Shown here: piece after piece, positions 1 through 11,100 of the stretch
Numbering within the stretch: position 1 is the stretch's first letter
Layout of the letters: every line of letters starts with the position of its first letter
Source of the DNA: Bathymodiolus brooksi
Taxonomy: Eukaryota; Mollusca; Bivalvia; Mytilida; Modiolidae
Direction: 5' to 3'
Length of the DNA stretch: 64,000 nucleotides
NCBI GenBank assembly: GCA_963680875.1
Contig: OY804589.1
Coordinates: 2,604,001-2,668,000, forward strand
Program-made: the position numbers and the translations under genes
The notes under the pieces: model-generated
Database searches by the model: none
What the model was told of the DNA's origin: nothing
The model's input: the letters and a program-made list of their open reading frames with translations, nothing else

Positions 1-2682
1 TTTGATTGTTAGACTGTAGTTGTAGATCTATAGATGCTCAATATTCACATGTAAGTCTTTGATTGTTAGACTGTAGTTGTAGATCTATAGACGCTCAATA
101 TTCACATGTAAGTCTCTGATTGTTAGACTGTAGTTGTAGATCTATAGACGCTCAATATTCACATGTAAGTCTTTGATTGTTAGACTGTAGTTGTAGATCT
201 ATAGACACTCAATATTCACATGTAAGTCTTTGATTGTTGGACTGTAGTTGTAGATCTATAGACACTCAATATTCACATGTAAGTCTTTGATTGTTAGACT
301 GTAGTTGTAGGTCTATTGATGCTCAATACTCACATGTAAGTCTTTGATTGTTAGACTCTAGTTGTAGATCTATAGACACTCAATATTCACATGTAAGTCT
401 TTGATTGTTAGACTGTAGTTGTAGATCTATAGATGCTCAATATTCACATGTAAGTCTCTGATTGTTAGACTGTAGTTGTAGGTCTATAGATGCTCAATTT
501 TCACATGTAAGTCTTTGATTGTTAGACTGTAGTTGTAGATCTATAGATGCTCAATATTCACATGTAAGTCTTTGATTGTTAGACTGTAGTTGTAGATCTA
601 TAGACACTTAATATTCACATGTAAGTCTTTGATTGTTAGACTGTAGTTGTAGATCTATAGATGCTCAATATTCACATGTAAGTCTTTGATTGTTAGACTG
701 TAGTTGTAGATCTATAGACGCTCAATATTCACATGTAAGTCTTTGATTGTTATACTGTAGTTGTAGATCTATAGACACTCAATATTCACATGTAAGTCTT
801 TGATTGTTAGACTGTAGTTGTAGATCTATAGATGCTCAATATTCACATGTAAGTCTTTGATTGTTAGACTGTAGTTGTAGATCTATAGACGCTCAATATT
901 CACATGTAAGTCTTTGATTGTTAGACTGTAGTTGTAGATCTATAGATGCTCAATATTCACATGTAAGTCTTTGATTGTTAGACTGTAGTTGTAGATCTAT
1001 AGATGCTCACTATTCACATGTAAATCGTTGATTGTTAGACTGTAGTTGTAGATCTATAGACGCTCAATATTCACATGTAAATCTTTGATTGTTAGACTGT
1101 AGTTGTAGATCTATAGACGCTCAATATTCACATGTAAGTCTTTGATTGGTAGACTGTAGTTGTAGGTCTATAGACACTCAATATTCACATGTAAGTCTTT
1201 GATTGTTAGACTGTAGTTGTAGGTCTATAGATGCTCAATATTCACATGTAAGTCTTTGATTGTTAGACTGTAGTTGTAGATCTATAGACGCTCAATATTC
1301 ACATGTAAGTCTTTGATTGTTAGACTGTAGTTGTAGGTCTATAGACACTCAATATTCACATGTAAGTCTTTGATTGTTAGACTGTAGTTGTAGGTCTATA
1401 GACACTCAATATTCACATGTAAGTCTTTGATTGTTGGACTGTAGTTGTAGGTCTATTGATGCTCAATATTCACATGTAAGTCTTTGATTGTTAGACTGTA
1501 GTTGTAGGTCTATAGACGCTCAATATTCACATGTAAGTCTTTGATTGTTAGACTGTAGTTGTAGATCTATAGACACTCAATATTCACATGTAAGTCTTTG
1601 ATTGTTAGACTGTAGTTGTAGATCTATAGACGCTCAATATTCACATGTAAGTCTTTGATTGTTAGACTGTAGTTGTAGATCTATATACACTCAATATTCA
1701 CATGTAAGTCTTTGATTGTTAGACTGTAGTTGTAGGTCTATAGACACTCAATATTCACATGTAAGTCTTTGATTGTTAGACTGTAGTTGTAGGTCTATAG
1801 ACGCTCAATATTCACATGTAAGTCTTTGATTGTTAGACTGTAGTTGTAGGTCTATAGATGCTCAATATTCACATGTAAGTCTTTGATTGTTAGACTGTAG
1901 TTGTAGATCTATAGACACTCAATATTCACATGTAAGTCTTTGATTGTTAGACTGTAGTTGTAGGTCTATAGACTCTCAATATTCACATGTAAGTCTTTGA
2001 TTGTTAGACTGTAGTTGTAGGTCTATAGACGCTCAATATTCACATGTAAGTCTTTGATTGTTAGACTGTAGTTGTAGATCTATAGACACTCATGATCAAT
2101 ATTCACATGTAAGTCTTTGATTGTTAGACTGTAGTTGTAGGTCTATAGATGCTCAATATTCACATGTAAGTCTTTGATTGTTAGACTGTAGTTGTAGATC
2201 TATAGACGCTCAATATTCACATGTAAGTCTTTGATTGTTAGACTGTAGTTGTAGATCTATAGACGCTCAATATTCACATGTAAGTCTTTGATTGTTAGAC
2301 TGTAGTTGTAGATCTATAGAGGCTCAATATTCACATGTAAGTCTTTGATTGTTAGACTGTAGTTGTAGGTCTATAGACACTCAATATTCACATGTAAGTC
2401 TTTGATTGTTAGACTGTAGTTGTAGATCTATAGACACTCAATATTCACATGTAAGTCTTTGATTGTTAGACTGTAGTTATAGGTCTATAGATGCTCAATA
2501 TTCACATGTAAGTCTTTGATTGTTAGACTGTAGTTGTAGGTCTATAGATGCTCAATATTCACATGTAAGTCTTTGATTGTTAGACTGTAGTTGTAGGTCT
2601 ATAGACACTCAATATTCACATGTAAGTCTTTGATTGTTAGACTGTAGTTGTAGGTCTATAGACGCTCAATATTCACATGTAA
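1..2682. repeat. 57-bp satellite, first block (about 47 copies)
   Basis: Head-to-tail 57-bp units with few differences, mainly A/G in TAGATCT/TAGGTCT and the GATGCT/GACGCT/GACACT variants. It runs off the left edge, so total length is unknown. Each unit carries CACATGTAAGTC, which contains the donor-like hexamer GTAAGT. The unit resembles 3949-3990 (GACTGTA, ATCTAT, GACA, CAATA in the same order and spacing), next to a candidate exon, so it may be seeded by exon sequence. A 630-bp transposon at 2683-3312 splits the array. Confidence 0.95.
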
Positions 2683-3312
2683 AGCCCGGTATACACGATG
2701 CAAGTTTTGCATCCAAGTCTCCATTCAAGTTTCTTGAATTCAAGTTTTTTGATCGTGTATACCATACAAGAAACTTGAATCAAAAAACTTGAACGGACTT
2801 GGATGGAATAGAAATGCATCCTATTTTTTTTCAACTTGGATGGAACTTGGATGGAGATTGACCAATCAGAAAACAGAATCCTTATCAGCATCAATTTGTG
2901 AATGTAAATAATAACAACTACACGTGTTGTGCAAAGATGGCGGGAAAAGAGGAAACTCCAAAATGCAGGAAAAAGACAGTTACATGGACTAATGAAATGA
3001 TTGAAGATCTAATAGACTTCATAGAAATACATCCCATCGTTGCCTTCGAAGCCATTTACGAGCCCATGTTGACCTCTTTTTGGAGCTTAATCTCCTTCAC
3101 AGTACAATTGTACATAATAATGCAATACAAAGGGTAGCACCCTCCTCTCCTCCCAAAAATGCCATTTTGTTTGTTGTATCTCCCGCCAAAACTTGTGTTT
3201 ATTCATCAAAATTTCTTGCATCGTGTATACACAAACTTGAATTCAAGTTTTCTTGATCCAAGTTTCTTGAATGGAGACTTGGATGCAAAACTTGTATCGT
3301 GTATACCGGGCT
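2683..3312. mobile_element. PIF/Harbinger-like element inserted in the 57-bp satellite
   Basis: The element begins AGCCCGGTATACACGATG and ends with the inverted form. The terminal inverted repeat is about 47 bp with one or two mismatches, followed inward by further CAAGTTTCTTG/AACTTGAATT palindromic motifs. Both flanks show TAA (2680-2682 and 3313-3315), which occurs once at the matching place in uninterrupted satellite units, so it is a 3-bp target duplication. A TAA/TTA duplication and a carried Myb/MADF-like ORF are what PIF/Harbinger elements show. There is no room for a transposase, so it is non-autonomous. It inserted after the satellite had expanded. Confidence 0.85.
2937..3137 (+). 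pseudogene. Myb/MADF-like ORF fragment within the Harbinger-like element
   Basis: The ORF opens with MAGKEETPKCRKKTVTWTNE and continues MIEDLIDFIEIHP. The Trp-Thr-x-Glu-Met-Ile-(E/D)-x-Leu-Ile pattern matches the first helix of MADF/Myb-SANT-like DNA-binding domains, the usual second protein of Harbinger transposons. After about 38 residues the similarity stops (hydrophobic tail, stop at 3135-3137), well short of a full domain of about 80-90 residues. It reads as a 5' remnant left by internal deletion. An in-frame ATG also exists at 2898. Expression is unknown. Confidence 0.55.
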
Positions 3313-3776
3313 TAAGTCTTTGATTGTTAGACTGTAGTTGTAGATCTATAGATGCTCAATATTCTCATGTAAGTCTTTGATTGTTAGACTGTAGTTGTAG
3401 GTCTATAGACACTCAATATTCACATGTAAGTCTTTGATTGTGAGACTGTAGTTGTAGATCTATAGAGGCTCAATATTCACATGTAAGTCTTTGATTGTTA
3501 GTCTGTAGTTGTAGGTCTATAGATGCTCAATATTCACATGTAAGTCTTTGATTGTTAGACTGTAGTTGTAGATCTATAGAGGCTCAATATTCACATGTAA
3601 GTCTTTGATTGTTAGACTGTAGTTGTAGGTCTATAGACACTCAATATTCACATGTAAGTCTTTGATTGTTAGACTGTAGTTGTAGGTCTATTGATGCTCA
3701 ATACTCACATGTAAGTCTTTGAGTGTTAGACTGTAGTTGTAGATTTATAGACACTCAATATTCACATGTAAATCTT
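3313..3776. repeat. 57-bp satellite, second block (about 8 copies)
   Basis: It continues the first block in the same phase after the Harbinger-like insertion. It ends at TTCACATGTAAATCTTC near 3776, where unique sequence begins. Divergence rises slightly toward the edge. Confidence 0.95.
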
Positions 3777-3948
3777 CTGTCAAACCTGCCCATGCAGTCG
3801 CCCTCTATTAATCTGTAACATGTATTAAAAGGTCATATTTCTCTTGTCCAGTCATAGAAAATTTCATATCAATTGAACCTCATTTAAGAGGTCACCTGTC
3901 TTTAAAGGCCACTTTTTTCTTTGACCTATAGGTGACCTCTTAATACAG

Positions 3949-4021
3949 TTTTGACTGTATTCACTGTGAATCTATTGACATTCAATACTCTGGTGTTTCT
4001 TCAGAAAATCTGTCTATGAAG
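3949..4021 (+). CDS. Candidate upstream exon of the ankyrin gene
   Basis: A possible acceptor TTAATACAG ends at 3948 and a donor AAG|GTAAGC follows 4021. The frame is open and ends in phase 0, as exon 1 at 5081 requires, reading ..SIDIQYSGVSSENLSMK. A shorter 17-nt version from the TTCTTCAG acceptor (4005-4021) is also possible. The low-complexity peptide and the similarity of its first half to the 57-bp satellite make it uncertain; RNA evidence would settle it. Confidence 0.3.
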
Positions 4022-4076
4022 GTAAGCTAATTTCTGGTGTTTCTTCAGAAAATCTGTCTATGAAGGTAAGCTAATT
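3989..4076 (+). repeat. Two-copy 44-bp duplication carrying an acceptor-like site and a donor
   Basis: Copies at 3989-4032 and 4033-4076 look identical. Each holds TTTCTTCAG, a 17-nt segment and AAG|GTAAGC. If the candidate exon is real, its donor boundary has been tandemly duplicated, the same pattern as at exons 3 and 12. Confidence 0.85.
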
Positions 4077-4122
4077 TCTCATTAAGGTCATGCTTAGAAT
4101 ATTATTGGTTTGCTCTTTTTTG

Positions 4123-4385
4123 AGGGCCCGGGTGGCTCAATGAGTTAGGTAGTTGGATTACCTAACAACTTATACAAACCTATCACCAATGCAGCGTGGG
4201 TTCACGCCAGACTTTGTAAATTACACAAAGGGGTGCACTCGACTCACAGCCGCAAGTGATAAAGTTTACCAGTTGCTTGCCCATGGTCGGTGGTTCTCCG
4301 GGTACTATGGCTTCTTCCACCTCTAAAACTGGTTGCCATGATATAGCTGAAATATTGCTGAAAGTGGCGTTGAAACCCCAAAGAT
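4123..4385 (+). mobile_element. SINE family III copy
   Basis: It starts GGGCCCGGGTGGCTCAATGA, a tRNA-like 5' end, includes TACCAGTTGCTTGCCCATGG in the middle, and ends with the GATATAGCTGAAATATTGC..GTGGCGTT tail shared with families I and II. The sister copy is at 37666-37935. Confidence 0.75.
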
Positions 4386-4690
4386 CAAAAACCAAAAAAT
4401 CCTTTGAGACCCTGCCTTCAACGACCATTTTTGACATATCAGCTTGACCCTGTCTTAAAATAATTTTTGTTCAGAAAGCACCCATCTTGAAAAACCATTT
4501 AATGGTGTAAGTTTTCAATTGATCAAAGATTCAAGTCATATCAGCTGAAATATCTGAACTGGTTACTGGTCAACTGTATTAGAGGTAACAGTTGAAAATT
4601 AATGTTAAAGCATTAAGTCAGATAATTGGTTCAAAATATGATTTTTCATTTTTTTAAAATTAATAACTACAAAATCTTTTATTATTTCTA
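4386..4690 (+). other. Unique AT-rich intron sequence
   Basis: It lies between two SINEs upstream of exon 1. I see no ORF, repeat or splice-flanked coding segment here. Confidence 0.6.
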
Positions 4691-5055
4691 ACCGTATCGG
4701 TGGTGTAATGGTTAGCGTGCTCGCCTCGAGATGCGGTAGATTGTGGGTTCGAGCCCCGATCAAGTAAAACCAAAAACTATGAAATTGGTATTTGTTTCTT
4801 CTCCGCTAAGCATGCAGCATTAAGGAGAAAGAACAAAGAATGGTTGGCTCGGAATCAGAATAATGTGTCTTGAGCGGAGCGACATGTCTATCCGCGGACT
4901 GTTGTTTCAGTGAGCTAGCACTAAAAATCCAACTAAGCGTGTTGGTCTAGTACAAAGTGGACCTCATCATCATCTCATTGAAAATTAGCTTGTTCTCGCC
5001 ATGATATAGTTGAAAAATTGCTGAATCAGCGTTAAACAACAATCACTCACTCACT
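4691..5055 (+). mobile_element. SINE family I copy (tRNA head)
   Basis: The head ACCGTATCGGTGGTGTAATG resembles the first bases of tRNA-Gly. An A-box-like region and an intact B box GGTTCGAGCCCC (4747-4758) follow. The body has a CTTCTCCGCTAAGC segment, GCGACATGTCTATCCGCGGA, and a tail ending CACTCACTCACT. It inserted 25 bp before exon 1. Confidence 0.85.
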
Positions 5056-5080
5056 TGATTTCCACTCTTTGACTTTTCAG

Positions 5081-5175
5081 ACATTGAATATTAACAGCTT
5101 GAAAGAAACTGGTAGGACAGCCATAGCTATGGCGGCAGAACTAGGGCACAAAGATATCGTCAGAATGTTATTGTT
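5081..5175 (+). CDS. Ankyrin gene exon 1 (first confident exon)
   Basis: Acceptor TTGACTTTTCAG ends at 5080; donor TT|GTAAGT starts at 5176. It begins in phase 0 and ends after two bases of a Leu codon. It encodes an ankyrin repeat core, [20 protein letters not shown], matching the family's G-x-T-(A/P)-L-x-x-A-A-x-x-G-H-x-x-(I/V)-V pattern. The repeat's last turn is in exon 2. Confidence 0.85.
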
Positions 5176-8100
5176 GTAAGTTACTTGTATGTGGGAGCTG
5201 TTATTTAATGATACAAAGATGTCAGAAGTTTTTGTGTCATATTGTAAAACAGGTATCGGCATGGCCAGATTTAGGCCAATTTATGCCCTAAGCACATGCC
5301 AACCTTAGTGCACCCCACACCTTCCACTGGCATAATATAAAAGCTAACACGACCCCATGTCAAGACTCAACATAATTGTCAAATGATTAACATTAAATTC
5401 AGATTTCAGTTTTGTTTTTGAGGCTAATATCTAGCTGATAAAATAAATTAACTTGTGTGCCCGGTTATTTGTGGTGCCCCCTTTCCCCTTGATGCCCTGA
5501 GCACATGCTTATTTTGCCTAAGGGTTAATCCTGGCCTGGGTATCTGTGTAAATCTCTCCCTGGTCTTTGGAGGCGACAATGATGTCATCATTGGTAAACT
5601 TTTACATTAACTTCTAAGAAACCATTTTTTTAAATCTGATTTTGAATGGGTTACTGGTAAATATAGAACTCTTTAATTAGAATACTTTTTGTCAATGGCT
5701 ATCGTTGAGTGAACTCCTAATGTTCATGAATAGCCAGGTGAGCCTCTAGGTAATATCAAGTTGGGCAAGCTCATAGGATCATTTAAAAAGTGAGCAAGTT
5801 TTAGATTTAAAAAAGAGTTTCTTTGTTGAAGATATGTTTATATCAGCATGATATTTTTATTTTCAGAAGGGGAGGTAAGCCATGCATAGCAGATATACAT
5901 GGTGATCTGCCCTTACACCATGCTGTAAGATGTAAACACGAAGAAGTAGTTGATGTCTTCCTGGATATTTTCCCGTCATCTTATAAGGTAATGTTATATC
6001 TGTATCACATGAAAAGTTGTCTCCCTTTACACCATTCCTTGTCAGGTAATGGGGGTTTATGATGTTTATCGTCACTTTCAACAATATTTCAGTTATATCG
6101 TTGCGATCCGTTTTATTGGTGGAGGAAACTGAAGTACCTGGACAAAACCACCGACCTGTCGCAAGTCACTGACAAATTTTATCACATAATGTTGTATCGA
6201 GTAAACAGTCGCCATGAACAGGGTTCGAACTCACAACTTTTGTGGTGATAGGCACTGATTGCACAGGTACATTTGTAGTTGTAAATCCAACTACCATACG
6301 ATCACGGCCAAAGACGGCCCCTGGTAATATGATGTGTACATGTAATAGATATAACTCAAATATTGTCATTCTGTTAAAGACAACCACATTAATGGTGTAA
6401 TGTTATAATGCTCAACTCAAGTACCGTAGATCGTGGGTTAGAGCTCTGGTCAGGTCAAACTAAAGACTATAAAATAGATATTTGCTGTTTAAGGAGTAAG
6501 ATGCAAAAACATTGATAAATTGATGGTGTAATTGTTTTAATGCTGGCTCTATAAAAAGTCAATTAAGAAAGTTCGTCTAGTGCAAAATTTGGAGTTTGTG
6601 ATAAGCATCTAGGATGTTTGCTTCTTTTCGTACGGTGATTTTGATTGGTTGTCTGCATTGAAAATGTGCTTCTGGTTAAGGTGCTCCTACATTGGAGGAA
6701 TTTAATTACAGTTTGACATAAAAATATGACCTTCACACAGAAAGGTTCGTGTTGAATGAACCTAACATACATTTGATTTTTATTTAAGTTGTAACTGACA
6801 GACAGTGATTAAAAATTAAGACAAAAGAAAGGTCGCTGTCTGACAACATTACTTTCCCAAAGTTCTACCCTGCTGCATCACCACGAGCGATGAAGTAGAA
6901 ATTTGCTTCAAACTTTACCTATGTACCTGTTTCAAACACAAATTTAACAGTCTAAGCATATCGTCAGACACGTTTGACAGGTCCATCATATCGTCAGACA
7001 CGTTTGACAGGTCCATCATATCGTCAGACACGTTTGACAGGTCCATCATATCGTCAGACAGGTTTGATGGGTCCATCATATTGTCAGACACGTTTGACGG
7101 GTCCATCATATCGTCAGACACGTTTGATGGGTCCATCATATCATCAGACATGTTGGACGGATCCATCATATCATCAGACACGTTTGACGGGTCCATCATA
7201 TCGTCAGACACGTTTGATGGGTCCATCATATATTGGAAGGAAGTTGTATAGATGTTCAGACTGTCAAATTTGTGTTTGAGATGCAAAGGTAAAATGTGAA
7301 GCGAATTGAAGGAAAAATTTGTCCGTTTAAATACACATTTATTCATTGATAATTATTCTTATTCAGGGATTAAAGAAAGCTGTAGATTTATGTGAAAGTC
7401 CAACATTACAGAGTAAAATACACAAAGCATGGCTAAGGTAAGTCTAACATTACAGAATAAAATACATAAAGCATGGCTAAGGTAAGTCTAACATTACAGA
7501 GTAAGATACATAAAGTATGGCTAAGGTAAGTCTAACATTACAGAATAAAATACATAAAGCATGGCTAATGTAAGTCTAACATTACAGAGTAAAATACATA
7601 AAGCATGGCTAAGGTAAGTCTAACATTACAGAGTAAGATACATAAAGCATGGCTAAGGTAAGTCTAACATTACAGAATAAAATACATAAAGCATGGCTAA
7701 GGTAAGTCTAACATTACAGAGTAAGATACATAAAGCATGGCTAAGGTAAGTCTAACATTACAGAGTAAAATACATAAAGCATGGCTAAGGTAAGTCTAAC
7801 ATTACAGAATAAAATACATAAAGCATGGCTAAGGTAAGTCTAACATTACAGAGTAAGATACATAAAGCATGGCTAAGGTAAGTCTAACATTGCAGAGTAA
7901 AATACATAAAGCATGGCTAAGGTAAGTCTAACATTACAGAATAAAATATATAAAGCATGGCTAAGGTAAGTCTAACATTACAGAGTAAGATACATAAAGC
8001 ATGGCTAAGGTAAGTCTAACATTGCAGAGTAAAATACATAAAGCATGGCTAAGGTAAGTCTAACATTACAGAATAAAATACATAAAGCATGGCTAAGGTA

Positions 8101-11100
8101 AGTCTAACATTACAGAGTAAGATACATAAAGTATGGCTAAGGTAAGTCTAACATTACAGAATAAAATACATAAAGCATGGCTAATGTAAGTCTAACATTA
8201 CAGAGTAAAATACATAAAGCATGGCTAAGGTAAGTCTAACATTACAGAGTAAGATACATAAAGCATGGCTAAGGTAAGTCTAACATTACAGAGTAAAATA
8301 CATAAAGCATGGCTAAGGTAAGTCTAACATTACAGAATAAAATACATAAAGCATGGCTAAGGTAAGTCTAACATTACAGAGTAAGATACATAAAGCATGG
8401 CTAAGGTAAGTCTAACATTGCAGAGTAAAATACATAAAGCATGGCTAAGGTAAGTCTAACATTACAGAATAAAATATATAAAGCATGGCTAAGGTAAGTC
8501 TAACATTACAGAGTAAGATACATAAAGCATGGCTAAGGTAAGTCTAACATTGCAGAGTAAAATACATAAAGCATGGCTAAGGTAAGTCTAACATTACAGA
8601 ATAAAATACATAAAGCATGGCTAAGGTAAGTCTAACATTACAGAGTAAAATACATAAAGTATGGCTAAGGTAAGTCTAACATTACAGAGTAAGATACATA
8701 AAACATGGCTAATGTAAGTCTAATAAGATACATAAAGCATGGCTAAGGTAAGTCTAATATGATACATAAAGCATGGCTAAGGTAAGTTTAATAGGATACA
8801 TAAAGCATGGCTAAGGTAAGTCTAATATGATATATAAAGCATGGCTAAGGTAAGTCTAATATGATACATACAGCATGGCTAAGGTAAGTCTAATATGATA
8901 CATAAAGCATGGCTAAGGTAAATCTAATATGATACATAAAGCATGGCTAAGGTGAGTCTAATAGGATACATAAAGCATGCTAAGGTAAGTCTAATATGAT
9001 ACATAAAGCATGGCTAAGGTAAGTCTAATATGATACATAGAGCATGGCTAAGGTAAGTCTAATATGATACATAGAGCATGGCTAAGGTAAGTCTAATATG
9101 ATGCATAAAGTATGGCTAAGGTAAGTCTAATATGATACATAAAGCATGGCTAAGGTAAGTCTAATATGATACATAAAGCATGGCTAAGGTAAGTCTAATA
9201 TGATACATAAAGCATGGCTAAGGTAAGTCTAATATGATACATAAAGCATGGCTAAGATAAGTCTAATATGATGCATAAAGCATGGGTAAGGTAAGTCTAA
9301 TATGATACATAAAGCATGGCTAAGGTAAGTCTAATATGATACGTAGAGCATGGCTAAGGTAAGTCTAATATGATGCATAAAGCATGGCTAAGGTAAGTCT
9401 AATATGATACATAAAGCATGGCTAAGGTAAGTCTAATATGATACATAAAGCATGGCTAAGGTAAGTCTAATAGGATACATAAAGCATGGCTAAGGTAAGT
9501 CTAATATGATACATAAAGCATGGCTAAGGTAAGTCTAATATGATACATAAAGCATGGCTAAGGTAAGTCTAATATGATACATAAAGCATGGCTAAGGTAA
9601 GTCTAATATGATACATAAAGCATGGCTAAGGTAAGTCTAATATGATGCATGAAGTATGACTAAGGTGAGTCTAATAGGATACATAAAGCATGGCTAAAGT
9701 AAGTCCAATATGATACATAAAGCATGGCTAAGGTAAATCTAATATGATACATAAAGCATGGCTAAGGTAAGTCTAATATGATACATAAAGCATGGCTAAG
9801 GTAAGTCTAATATGATACATAAAGCATGGCTAAGGTAAGTCTAATATGATACATAAAGCATGGCTAAGGTAAGTCTAATATGATACATAAAGCATGGCTA
9901 AGGTAAGTCTAATATGATACATAAAGCATGGCTAAGGTAAGTCTAATATGATACATAGAGCATGGCTAAGGTAAGTCTAATATGATGCATAAAGTATGGC
10001 TAAGGTAAGTCTAATATGATACATAAAGCATGGCTAAGGTAAGTCTAATATGATACATAAAGCATGGCTAAGGTAAGTCTAATAGGATACATAAAGCTTG
10101 GCTAAGGTAAGTCTAATATGATACATAAAGCATGGCTAAGATAAATCTAATATGATGCATAAAGTATGGCTAAGGTAAGTCTAATAGGATACATAAAGCA
10201 TGGCTAAGATAAATCTAATATGATACATAAAGCATGGCTAAGGTAAGTCTAATATGATACATAAAGCATGGCTAAGGTAAGTCTAATATGATACATAAAG
10301 CATGGCTAAGATAAGTCTAATATGATGCATAAAGCATGGCTAAGGTAAGTCTAATATGATACATAGAGCATGGCTAAGGTAAGTCTAATATGATACATAG
10401 AGCATGGCTAAGGTAAGTCTAATATGATGCATAAAGCATGGCTAAGGTAAGTCTAATATGATACATAAAGCATGGCTAAGGTAAGTCTAATATGATACAT
10501 AAAGCATGGCTAAGATAAGTCTAATAGGATACATAAAGCATGGCTAAGGTAAGTCTAATATGATACATAAAGCATGGCTAAGGTAAGTCTAATATGATAC
10601 ATAAAGCATGGCTAAGGTAAGTCTAATATGATACATAAAGCATGGCTAAGGTAAGTCTAATATGATGCATAAAGTATGGCTAAGGTAAGTCTAATATGAT
10701 GCATGAAGTATGACTAAGGTAAGTCTAATAGGATACATAAAGCATGGCTAAAGTAAGTCCAATATGATACATAAAGCATGGCTAAGGTAAGTCTAATATG
10801 ATACATAAAGCATGGCTAAGGTAAGTCTAATATGATACATAAAGCATGGCTAAGGTAAGTCTAATATGATACATAAAGCATGGCTAAGGTAAGTCTAATA
10901 TGATACATAAAGCATGGCTAAGATAAGTCTAATATGATACATAAAGCATGGCTAAGGTAAGTCTAATAGGATACATAAAGCATGGCTAAGGTAAGTCTAA
11001 TATGATACATGAAGTATGACTAAGGTGAGTCTAATAGGATACATAAAGCATGGCTAAGGTAAGTCCAATATGATACATAAAGCATGGCTAAGGTAAGTCT

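Noticed and set aside
1..2682. CRISPR array
   Set aside because: Units are contiguous without unique spacers, and the window is clearly from an animal nuclear genome.
4691..5055. A functional tRNA gene at the SINE heads
   Set aside because: Heads have box-like sequences but do not close an acceptor stem, and each is followed by a SINE body and tail at several loci.
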